Source: Liolophura sinensis
Lineage: Eukaryota > Mollusca > Polyplacophora > Chitonida > Chitonidae
Direction: 5' to 3'
DNA length: 64,000 nucleotides
NCBI RefSeq assembly: GCF_032854445.1
Contig: NC_088306.1
Coordinates: 19,935,764 to 19,999,763 of the forward strand
Shown: positions 47,375 to 59,100 of the stretch, piece after piece
Layout of the letters: every line of letters begins with the position of its first letter
Position numbering within the stretch: the first letter of the stretch is position 1
Position numbers and translations under genes: made by a program
Notes under the pieces: generated by a model
What the model saw: only the letters and a program-made list of their open reading frames with translations
What the model was told of the DNA's origin: nothing
Databases searched by the model: none

Positions 47375-47925
47375 GAACCGAGTCTGTAAAACTGGGAAAA
47401 TGGTGTATCGTTGTCTGTTACACTGGGGGAAAGGTACGCTTAATCGTGTAACGGTGCCTGTAACACTGGGAAAATGGTTCGCTTAATCGTTTAATGGAAT
47501 CTGTAACACTGGGAAAATGGTTCGCTTAATCGTGTAACGGTGCCTGTAACACTGGGAAAATGATACGCTTAATCGTGTATCGTTGTCTGTTACACTGGGG
47601 AAATGGTACGCTTAATCGTGCAACGTTGTCTGTAACTTATAAATGGGTAACGGTGCCTGTAACATTGGGAAAATGGTACGCTTAATCGTGCATTGTTGTC
47701 TGTTACACTGGGGAAATGGTTCACTTAATCGTGTAACAGTGCCTGTAACACTGGGAAAATGGTATGTTTAATCGTGTAACAGTGCCTGTAACACTAGGGA
47801 AATGTTACGCTTAATCGTGTAAAGGTGCCTGTAATACTGGGGAAATGGTGCGTCTAATCGTGTAACGGTGCCTGTAACACTTGGAAAATGGTACGCTTAA
47901 TCGTGGAAGCAGCTTGGCAACCATA
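47375..47925. repeat. 43-bp tandem array
   Basis: About twelve units near ACACTGGGAAAATGGTACGC plus TTAATCGTGTAACGG and TGCCTGTA. Preceded at 47335 by a SINE-A scrap (GGAGAGGAAGCTAGCATGAG). Confidence 0.9.
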
Positions 47926-48097
47926 AAACACTGCCCTGTCTGTGTCTATTACATGTTACTGGTGATGTTGATCATACATAAATTAAAGACAACAACAAAT
48001 GGGAATCTCGCGATATATCAAACATAGGCTGCATATTTATATACCCGTACTCTAATATATCCTTGCAAAGGCAAAGTCACCAGCTTTTATTTTTTCC

Positions 48098-48212
48098 TCC
48101 GGTATCTGCCCGCGATTTCCTCCCATCACAATGACCGCCATCGTATTGTAAGTGAAATATTCTTGAGTACGACGTAAAACACCAATGAAATAATAAATAA
48201 ATTAATTAAGCG
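48098..48212 (+). mobile_element. SINE-A 3' fragment
   Basis: CTCCGGTATCTGCCCGCGAT, then ATTGTAAGTGAAATATTCTT and GAGTACGACGTAAAACACCA. Confidence 0.75.
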
Positions 48213-48292
48213 TAATATCTAATCGCTGTTATACCATTATGAGCAGGATTTCGTGATCAAGAGCTGTTACATGCACGGTTAAAGGCGCTGCA

Positions 48293-48368
48293 TTTTTACG
48301 CCGTACTCAAGAATATTTCACTTACAGTACGACGGCGGCTTACATTGTGGTGGGAGAAAACCGGGCAT
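48293..48368 (-). mobile_element. SINE-A 3' fragment
   Basis: TTTTTACGCCGTACTCAAGA through CGACGGCGGCTTACATTGTG to AAAACCGGGCA. Confidence 0.75.
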
Positions 48369-49355
48369 TTCGTGATTAAGAGCCGCTGTTACAAGATTTC
48401 AGGGGCTGCAATTTTCCGTGATTAATTGCCGTTACACCATTAAGTGCAGCATGCATTTCGTGATTACGAAGTATTACTCGATTTTAGCCGCTGCATTTTA
48501 CCCAACATGATTAATCGCTGTGGCTCGATTATGTGCAGTATTTTACCATGATATAAAGCGCTTTTACATGGAAGATTAGGTTACTTTCTTATTCCGCCAT
48601 ATCGCCCTCATAAATCTATTGGTAATTATACAGATTCGTTTAAACTGACGTAAAAGTTTTTATTTATTTTTTTCTTTTTTATGGTGCATTTTAACACTAG
48701 ACTTCGTGTCGTTAAGAGCGTATGTAGCTAGAAAAAGTTCGGGCAACAGTCTTATCAGCGCCAGTTATTATATTTGTCTTTTGATATACTAACGATATTA
48801 CAAAAGCCTACTCTGCCACAGGACCGCCTGTCGGTATATAGGGGTCTATGTGGAGAAGAGACTCCCTCGCCTCAGCAACTTATAGTTACACGCTTTTACA
48901 CGCAGGAAGAGAAATCGGCATCTGCCGGATTCGAATCCGTGACCTCATTGGTGGTAGGCTATTTTATAGTGATCGCCAGGGGAGTGTCTTATAGACATCT
49001 CCGGTGGTACCGATGTTCGAAATGGTAATCTGCATTTAAAAAAAATGCTTAAGCCTATAATTAACAAATGTTTAGGCCTATAATTAGCAATGAACAGTTT
49101 ATCAGAGGTTATACTTGATAGAAGTCCCTGAATTATTCTGTAACATTTCAGGTGTACTGACAAATAGGAAGAATTAATTGTAGCCTACTAAAACTGCTAC
49201 TCTACAGATGTACAAATATAGCTTGTGTACACGTAGGCCTAATCAAACACTGGGTGAATATTATGTGAACTTCTACAGTATGTATAAGGTATATAGGTCC
49301 TATATGGCTTCAGTATGAGTCCGTTGTTTTCAGTTCCTCGCTTCAAATTCGGACA

Positions 49356-49600
49356 GGAGGCCTCCTTGGCTGAGATGTTTAGCGTGCCGGGGCGGTACAA
49401 TGACCCGGGAGCCTCCCACAAATGCAGTCGCTTTCAGTTCAAGCCCAGCTCATGCTGGTTTCCTCTCTGGCCGAAAGTGGATAAGGTCGGCCAGCTACCT
49501 GAGGATGTTCGATCTGCCCGGTTACATCCAACATAGTACTGGTTGCCGTCGTGTAAATGAAATATTAGTGAGTACTGTGTAAAACACCGATCACATATAT
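49356..49600 (+). mobile_element. SINE-A copy, full length but diverged
   Basis: Head GGCCTCCTTGGCTGAGATGT with TTAGCGTGCCGGGG, the B-box region TTTCAGTTCAAGCCC and tail GAGTACTGTGTAAAACACCG. Confidence 0.82.
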
Positions 49601-50129
49601 AGATAAATCAAATTTGGACGCAGAATTAGGTCAAAGCGACTGACTGATACTCTGGCTATCTATGCCTAATATACATGGTGGAGGCATATTTCCACCGGTC
49701 ATTCACCTCGATAAATATTACCGGAAATCTATTGACAATTTTTTATTATTCAATCACTGTAGGCCTAGGACCTATATGAATTTCCCTGACTGCAGTAGCC
49801 ACCTGACCAGTAGACCTATATATATACAATTATTTATTCTACCGGTGCCATCGTCGAAGTTTGCAGTATGTCTAGGCTTTTCGTAAGGAAAAAATAAATA
49901 AAATAAAAAAATAATAAAAAGTAAATGCATAACGGTAAAATAAAATAAAAAGTTGTGTAGGTTAAGAAGGTAGCAGCGCTTTCATTTTGTTTTTTTAAAT
50001 GAGCTGTCAAAAAACCAAAATAGCGTTCTATCGCGGTGATGATTTCATTCCTAGAGTTCGACCATCCAGCACGTGTTTTTTTTTTATCCAACCGTCGAAG
50101 TGCATCATGGGAGAATTTGTTATGGAGAC

Positions 50130-50150
50130 GCAATCAAAATGGCGGCATCG
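50130..50150 (+). promoter_or_regulatory. YY1-type motif at the LRR gene start codon
   Basis: CAAAATGGCGGC spans the start ATG at 50139 and fits the YY1 consensus AANATGGCGNC, which in animal genes often lies at the transcription or translation start. An upstream ATG at 50121 opens a short out-of-frame reading frame that would end at 50156. Confidence 0.4.
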
Positions 50151-53100
50151 TCTGTAAACAAATCTGGGGTGAGTATGAACAAATCTTTGATGATTGCTAA
50201 TCTAGAATGATTTGCTTATCCTTCTACTCCAGAATAATGCGTTCTCCTGATCTGACTGAAATATGGCCAATGCCTGTGTCTGTGGATATATTGATTTGAC
50301 TTAAATACTCAGCAATTGAAACCTCTATGTATCGAAAACTGAGCTCTTTGTGGTGTGTTTGACAGATCGACACTGCAGTATCACGTGGGTAGGATCATGG
50401 CATGATCAAGGGAGTGTGTTGTATACAATTTGAGGGAATTTTAAACCTGAGATTGCTGTTACGTGGTAGAGTGATGTGAATTCATTGAAGAGCCAACTTT
50501 TCACAATGAACATCAGAGAAGCTAGGTAGCCCCAGCAAGGTGGCTACTTCAACTCTCTTTTTATACTGAGCTGGTGGGTATCGTAGCCACAGGGACAACC
50601 AGTGATAAATCATACTCTGATTCACGCCATGTCTGATAAGTCCTTTCTAAACAATGGCTGCAGTCCAAAACTGGTGTCAATTTTGGCTTTTACCTCTCAG
50701 CTCACCTTCACACACAACATCCCAGGTATATTCCATTTAGTAAGAACACACGGGACCTAGATTCTCCTCACAGTCATTGCTAAAACAGCAGCCATTTTAC
50801 CTTCATAACAGTTATAGGTCTTGAAAAAGTTATCATTCCTAAATGGCGCATGCGCATTAAACCTTAAAAGATGAGCAAAATGGACGCCTTGTTTAGAAAA
50901 TGATTTGCCCTTTCTTGAATATGGGGCTGGTGTGCCATTACTGAATGGAATATACCTGGGATGATGGATGTGCAGGTAAGCGAAGAGCGGAAGTTGACAC
51001 CTGTTTTGGACCACAACCATTGTTTGGAAAGGGGACATGGTATGAACTCATATATTGTTTACCATTAGTTGCTCCTGTGGCTAGGATACCTGCCAGCCCA
51101 GTATAAAGAGAGGGGTTGAAGTAGTCTGAGAAGGGGGTCATCAAACAAAAGGTTTGACCTATATCTTTACAACTGCCGAAACTGTACATTATTTTAGTTT
51201 ATTACCAGTTACACTCAAAATATCCGTGCACTCAGAGCAGTGGGTTGTTGTTCCTTCACTCTACTCATTAGTGTGAGAATGCTGTGACGTTTGGTTTGGC
51301 AGATTTATGTTTTGCCAAGGATGCCCAAGCAAACACACAAAATTCTCAAAAGATTTTAAAAAGTAGCTGACTTATGATCCATATTTCAAGAAGTTTTCAA
51401 AACATGAGTAAGTGAACTCCACAGTCAACAAGTCATTAAAACCAACAAAAAAGAAATTAATTTTTCATTTTTTTTTTTTGTTTTCACCTCCTTTTAAATA
51501 TCATACATCATTGTATGAATCTACATGTACACGTGCTCCTAATTCGTTTTACTATATGAACATGTTTGATTTTACACTGCAGTCAGATAATAGCTAGGGG
51601 CCAAAGTATTTGTTATTTCAAGCTCTTCAGAGTGATGACCTTGACATAAATTCAGGTCCTCCAGTATGATATAAAGGTTTAAAGTACAACAAACAATCGT
51701 TTATGTGTCTGAAATTGTATTTTCATTGTACAAAGTATTTGTTTTTGATGACATGAGATGAATTTGAGGTCATCATTTTTATGTTGAGCTCTTAAAAATG
51801 AGTGAATGACTTGAACATGTATACTCATTTCTACCTCTAATGGCTGTGAACTGTGACACACAAAACACTAGTAATATTTATCTGCATATGTATGTTTCAC
51901 TTACACACATAGGATTACACAAAGTTGCACTTTTCATTACAGATGCACAACATTCCCAGGCTTCACTCTGACAGCTCTCAAGCCATGGTAGGAAAACTAC
52001 TCCGTCGACCGCGGGCTTCCAAACGCCCTCAGGCATCTCCAGAAAGGACAGAGGCCAAGAGCGTTGACGGATATCAGCTGGATACTCTGAGACCTATGAC
52101 AAACTTATCTGTAGCCGAGACGACGGGGAGGTGTTCACCTGGGCAAAGCGGAGTTCACAGTCTCGTGTCACCTCCCCCACCCTCTGAAGCCACCCATAAG
52201 AAGAGAAGTATCTGCTATGAGTATCAGGATTTCTCTCGCTCAATGCAGAGCAGGGGAGTAGCCTTTATTACAAAGGATGACAAGAAGTACGTGCTAGATC
52301 CAGTGTACAGAGAGAAGACCCTGACAGCTGGGTCCTTAAGTCAGCGGGGGCCTCAGACGGCTGGGTCCAGAGTTGGGCCAGTGAGCAGGTGTATACCACG
52401 GGGCCCTGCCCCTCTCATTCCTAGGGAACCACGGAGAAGACCAGAAATCGTGCGTGACTTTGCAGACTTGACAGACGATGCCCGCTACATCAGACCGCCG
52501 GAATTCACACTGGAGAGTTTCCTGATTGATCTGCCGGAGATACAAACAATTCCCTTGATGAAGGTTAAGAAAGCCATGTACTCCAGACATCACTATAAGA
52601 AAATCGTTGATCTTTTGAGTAAGGAAATACAGCCGAAGTGTCAACAGATGAGCAAAGTGGACATCAAGGCAGAAGGTTTGTCTACAATAATGTATCCTCT
52701 GTTTAAATTTCTTTTTCAGATTTATTTCATAGCTGTAATAATGCCGTGCTCAAGCATTTTCCCTTATATGATGCGGCAGTTACATGTAAGTTCTTGGGTG
52801 GAAAACACTGGAGTGCCCGGTGTATTAAACCATCGACCTTTGGCACATTGCTGACAAACTTTCCCACTTGTGCAGTGCAGACATGCATGCACACCATATG
52901 ATAAAGGTGGAAGACAAGTGGACTTCATACTGGTATGCTGGGCCAATGGACATATGAGTTTTGTCGACCACTTTTTTGTCACCTAGGTCACCACAAAGAC
53001 TGAGAACCTGTGCATGATTGGTTTTGGACCTATACCTTGTGTGCCCTAGTGATTGAAAGGGAAGTACTTTAACAATTTTGCATCCCCATAAATTTAAATA

Positions 53101-56100
53101 TACTTGTAGTGTAAAGGCTGTGATTTTAATTCCTTTCCTAGTTTTTTCTGTTGATTTCAAAGTGTCTTAAGAGTGTATTACCCGTTCACACGAGCAAAGT
53201 TAAGCCGGTTTAAATCAGAAAGTGATCATGATGATGGGGTTCCATGGTACATATAAAGCAGAGCTGAGTCTATCAACCCAGACAGATCCAAAGAAGTGAG
53301 AAACCCAGAGTTCAGGCCGGTCTAGGTTAATTTCATGGTGGGCCTGTGCATGACTGGTTTTGGTCATACCTAGCAGGCAAATTGCCAAGGAGAAAATACT
53401 TTTGTGTATTTTAACTGTCCTGTTTTTGGATACGTAAGTTTGGTGGCAAGTTTGCACATAGTGTGTTGTTATGTGAGATGAAAGCACAGTAATGTTATGA
53501 AACATTTTTGAGCTAAAAAATGTGAGATTTATTAAAGTGACTATGAGAATGCGAGAGTTGACAGGTATGATAAAGGTTGAAAAATATTCTGAATCATGTT
53601 TTTGGATGGATGTGGATGTCACACATTGCAAAAACACTGATACACTAGGAGTATTACACTGTAGTTCTGCAACCTGCAGATGGTCGTGGGTTTCCCCCAG
53701 GCTCTTCCCGGTTTCCTCCCACCATAATGTTGGCCGTCGTCATATAAGTGAAATATTCTTGTGTACGTCGTAAAACACCAATAAAGTAAAAAAATAAATA
53801 AAAGTCACCCTAAAGTCGTGACAACATTTTGCACTGGGACGTTATTCTGTTGTCATAATCACATAACTTGAAAACCGCATTATGTGGTCTGTGGAGGTTT
53901 GACAAAAATAAAATACACAGAAATAATAAATGTTTAGGTTTTCTAGGAAAGAATCAGTAGTTAAGACAGATGAGAGCAATTCATTTATGCATACTTTTTT
54001 TTGCTATTGACAGATCTTGATATTCCTCTTCAAGAGCCACGGATACCTCAGAGGCAGTTACTATTGGAGCTTGCATCTGTTATCAGACAGCATGTACGAG
54101 AGACCATGAACGCAGAGGTTAAATCTGTCATTAGGCCCCTCCCCAAATATGCGTGTGGTTTCCGACATGGCAGCGCTCCTCACACAGAGATCGTGCTGTA
54201 CGAGGAAGAAAAACAGGACCAGTTTTCTGAGGAATTGTGAGTGGTTTTTGATTTTAACTGGAAGTCAGGAGACCTGGGATCAAACCACGGTCACGTCATA
54301 CCAAAGACTTTACAAGTACTTCTTGCTGCCTCGCTTGGCACTCAGCACTGAGATTTTAGAGCAAGGAAACAGGACGGGTTGGCCCAGTGTCAGTATAATG
54401 TGATCGGGTTGGGTGTCATGATACTTCAGTGGAGGTAAAATTTTGGCCACATGAACTTATATTAAAGCGTCCTAAGAAGACACAGCATATCACGTACATG
54501 TATACGCACCAAATGACTCCCCATCATCACGACTGAAAAATTGTTAAGTATGGCGTAAAACCCTTAGCATACATACATACATATTGAATGATTGTAAATG
54601 TCTATGTATTTAATACCACAATGAAACACATATACACTCATGGCTATTATTTTTTATCTATAGGTCAAATGAAGTACCAAACCACGACGCTGTGTTCTCA
54701 TTTCCGAGGTCGTCATTTTTCCAAGGTTCAGCCAGAAGCCGTTCACCCTTTCGTAAGTCTGTCATATCAGCATGTTCGTTAATCATGAATAATGCATGAG
54801 TGCAGTTTTAAGGTGATGTGCACAGATTTTTTTTATCTGCTTTTGAAATTCAATACAGTAAATACTTTGTGCAAAATTGTTTAATATTTTGTATAGATTA
54901 TGCTAAATTTAAAGTTTGTGCACAAACATTCTGGGAATTGTGGCTGAAGCAGACCACCATAATGTTATGATCATCTGAAAGCAAAAATAAATATGTAAGC
55001 AGTGTAGATTTTACATAACTGTATAAGATTCTCTAGCTCTTGCTAAGAAGGCAAAGAAGGCAATAATGTTTTTTTCACTATGCTTGACCCAGTGTAGAAA
55101 ATTCAGTTTTGTTAACTTCCTCCGTAGAATATTGCAATTTTGCACTGAAATTGACAAGAGTATTATCCTTTTGTGGAGAAAATCTTACTAGCAAGTAGGG
55201 CATTGTGTTGGACTGCAAACAGTTACCTTGCTGGTATTTATCTTCCCAAATACCCCAGTATATCATGCACCCTTGAAACTGGTGTCTAGCTCAATCCAGG
55301 ATAACACAAAACAGTTCTGACTGAACCCACAGCATTGTCACCAAATTCTTATGCTGTTACCAGCCTGCTAATGGTTCTGTGCCTACTGTGTTTGTTATCG
55401 AACAGAGGGCGACGCAGTTATCTCCCCTGCAGAGGTGGCGATTTTAGACTCTCTTGTCAGTGGTGGTACCGCTCTCAGCTTAAAGGTATGTCTTGTCTGT
55501 GCTATGTTGCACACGTCATAGGTTTTCTCTAGTTTGACTAGTCTAAATGTATCAGTATTTTCAGTTACATGTATGTTAGTGAAAGACAGTCACTGCAGTT
55601 TTTCTTAAGTTTTGGAACTTTCTTTTTAGTAGGAATCAAGCAATTAAAATTTACTGTCACATGTTCTCATTTCTGAGAGGAATTGACTCCTTTTTTCAAG
55701 AATTTCATGAAGTTATGATTTCACTTCAGTTGTCGTAAACCAGACTGATTGAATTTAATTGGAATACTCTTTCATGTGTGTGTATGTTCAGTGTAAAATC
55801 ATTTTAACGCTTCAGATGTAGCTACATGTACACGTACTTAACCTTTTATTTATGGCTGTAAACTGTGAATTATAAAGCACAAGTTGTAGCTGCATATATT
55901 TGAACAATGAACTTAACACAGGTTTTTAGTGGTATGATAAGGTACTGTACATGGCGAAACTTTAGTGGATAGAGAACATCCTTCTGTCGTATCTGTCTGC
56001 AAATTACAAGTTGGAAATGTGTACCTATTAATAAATATGCCCCATACTTACTATCTGGGCTCTGAATTCAAGAGTGCAAGAGTGGCCTCCCCTCAGTAGA

Positions 56101-59100
56101 TATCCTGTTTGAGATATTCCTCTTCGTCCACATGATTTTCTTTCCATTTTTCAGGCTCATTTCGTGGGCCTATTGCCAGATGTCAGCCCCCTTGTGAACA
56201 CACTGACATACCTCAATTTATCCTTTAATGATTTCACAGTAAGTTGTTTACTGTTATAAACTGTTACTTCACTAGAGTGAATTATTAATTATTGAAAGTT
56301 TTAAAAGTTACTAACTTTTTTTGTTTTAACTTTGGTGGTTTTTTTTTCTCCATCTTGGGCTTTTTATGTATTTATATAGATATAAATACGTTGAAAGTTA
56401 TGCATTGGTTCAAATGAACATAATTCCTGTAGCTTTGGGGTCCTTGGGGTCATTTGGTGTCTTGGCCAATTATGGCATTGGTGTACCGGTGACCAACATC
56501 TATGATTTTGCACTTGTTTGCTTGTTCATTAGAATCTACCTGAAGAAGTGCTGGACATGTCTCAGCTAGAGGTGTTAAAGTTCCGGAATAATCCGATATC
56601 TCTCCTACCAAGAGGAATTGAGAAGTTGTCTAATCTGCATGTTTTGGTAATGAATTTCTGCCAGTTAGAAAGCCTACCAAATGAGTAAGTGTGGTCATTT
56701 ATTTTTTTTTTTTTTTTTTTTTTATTTATTGGTGAAAAATAAAATCAATCTGTAATGTGGTGTATTTTTAGAGCAGTTTATGACTTTGATTTATTTATTT
56801 AACTGCAGTTTTATGTCATATTTAAGAGTATTTCACCTGTACGATGTCTGCCAGCTTTATGGTGTGAAGAAATCCAAGGGGAAACTCACAGCCATCTGAA
56901 GGTTGTTGCTTATGTAACGTTGTAAATTACATGCAGATGTCTAGATGTATAGAATTAAGTTCAGCACATATTGGAGCAATTGCGAGAAATTGGAACAGCC
57001 AAATATCTCCTTCAGCAGTTTTTTTTCTTCAACTGCTTTTCCTTTTCAGGCTGTGTACACTGAAGAAGTTAGAACACCTAAATATCGCTTTCAACAAACT
57101 CACTTCTTTGCCATGTGGCATGGGAAATCTCAGGTAGGCATTGAAAACCTTTCTGTGTCTTTTTTTTTTTTTTCCCAAGAAATAGTATAGTTTGACATTG
57201 TCTGTCTATGTGTGAACCCTTGGCCTTAAGACTCTATCAGTAAAATTGTCAAGTTTCCAAATTAGTTCACTTTTTGTTTCTATCACCAGAGCAGAAGCCT
57301 TCTGAAAATTGGTCATGCCTCTTTTGGTGATATATTGATTTTTCATATCACTACTGTATTTGAAGAACTTTTCACTGCACAATGTGTTCAAGAGTTTGAA
57401 ATAAAATGATCATGTGTGTTTGGATCATCGGCACCAAGCCTGATGGCATTATCTCTCAGTGTTCAGTTAACGATTATTTATATCAATACATGCTTTAATT
57501 CTTCTATTTTTAGGGCAGATATTAGCAGCACTCTAAGCAAAGAATTACATTTCTCTCCCAGCTTTTTTTTTTTGTAAAGTACAGACATGAACATGTTGTT
57601 CAGTACATGGACTAGCCATGTGAAAAAAAAGAAACTAAATATTCCAGCTACAATTACTGGTATATTGGCTAAAAAGAGCAGACCAGATGTCAAAAAAATC
57701 GACTGCTTTTATTTAGTTATTTTCTTTTTTTTGTTTTTTAGTTAGAAATATTATGAGCGAGACAGATGAATTTTTATATTTACTGCTTGAAACGAGAAGT
57801 GTGTTAGCTGTGTGTTTTAGCGAGGACAGTGAAGGTACACATATGAATGGTTAGGGGGAATGTTGTTGTGAGTGAAGATGTTGAAACATAACAGCTGTGA
57901 AGAACACAAGAGCTTCATTATCTTTTTTTGCTACAGAAAGCCAATATTATAACTTGAAATTACCAGTTTTACATTTTAGCTAAGGGTAATATGTTTTGCC
58001 CCAATGAAGAAATACAGGTACGTACTTTTGAATTTAGGTACATTTTTATGAAAAGGGATAAAATGGCTTTTATTTGCTCTTGGATATCTCCTGTATACAC
58101 ATTGGATCTAGCCAAGGAGGGCCAGCACTGATTGGGGTTCATTTTAGTTCTGGGTGCATGTTTTAGATTCAGAATGCATGTTTTAGGTTGATGGGGCTTT
58201 TGTGGCTGTTTGTGCGGTTTTACACACTTGTTAAAGACGATTTGTCTTCCATCATTGTTACTTGCAATCTTTTACCTGAATTATAAAATCACAAGTTGAT
58301 AGCGTGTCAAAAAATTAGCGGTTAAATTGCCTTCAGCTCTCCAGTTTCCACCAGGTACCCATAATAAATCACCGGATTATTAAAAGTACAATGAATCTGT
58401 CAACCATAACACACCCAGCAGCACTTGCTCCATCTCTCAATTTAAATTCAGAATTAAGAGGAGTGTTTTTAAAGTACGTGATTATCAGCTGGAACTGGAG
58501 CCAGATGGATAATGCAGTGACAGATAATACTCTACTCATCACAGCAATAATGCCAGAAGCAAATGAAGCACAACATCACAATAAACATAAAAAAGAAAAG
58601 ATGAAGACCGATGAATGGTTAAAAGCTGCAAAACGATTGTGATTGTAAGTGAAAAGCACACCTGTGGTCAAGAACAAGGGGAACAACAACAACAAGAGAA
58701 CCACAGTGTCATCCTCCTGTGAAGAGCTTGCCCTAAAACTTGTAAGTTAAGCCATAGCCCCATGGGTCAGTTAAGTGCCTGTAGTCTCAAATGGGAAGCC
58801 TACTTTACTTTTCCATGCAGCTAAGGTTTAGTGTGATGTGTACATAGGCACAAGTTACTCAGATACGTGACGAGATACTCTAAAATAAAGAGTATGGTTG
58901 TAAGGAATATTAAGAAATGTATGCCCAAAAATGAGTAAAAAAATTTTCATTTTTACGACATTTTTTATATTTCTTATTAATCCCTCCATTATATGCATAT
59001 TTTCTGTTAATGGTGGGGAATGTTTGAAAATCAAGTGTTCAATGAATATATGGGAATCTCTAGGGCCAACTTGCCCCCAGTTCGGGCTCTCCCACAAAGC

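Larger units (their letters stand above)
46390..50130. other. Divergent intergenic region, agmatinase copy 2 to LRR gene
   Basis: Separates two genes transcribed away from each other, so both promoters should lie here. Contents: (TA)n at 46635, a hairpin at 46712, SINE fragments (46740, 47335, 48098, 48293, 49356) and the 43-bp array at 47375. No other exon was recognised. Confidence 0.55.
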
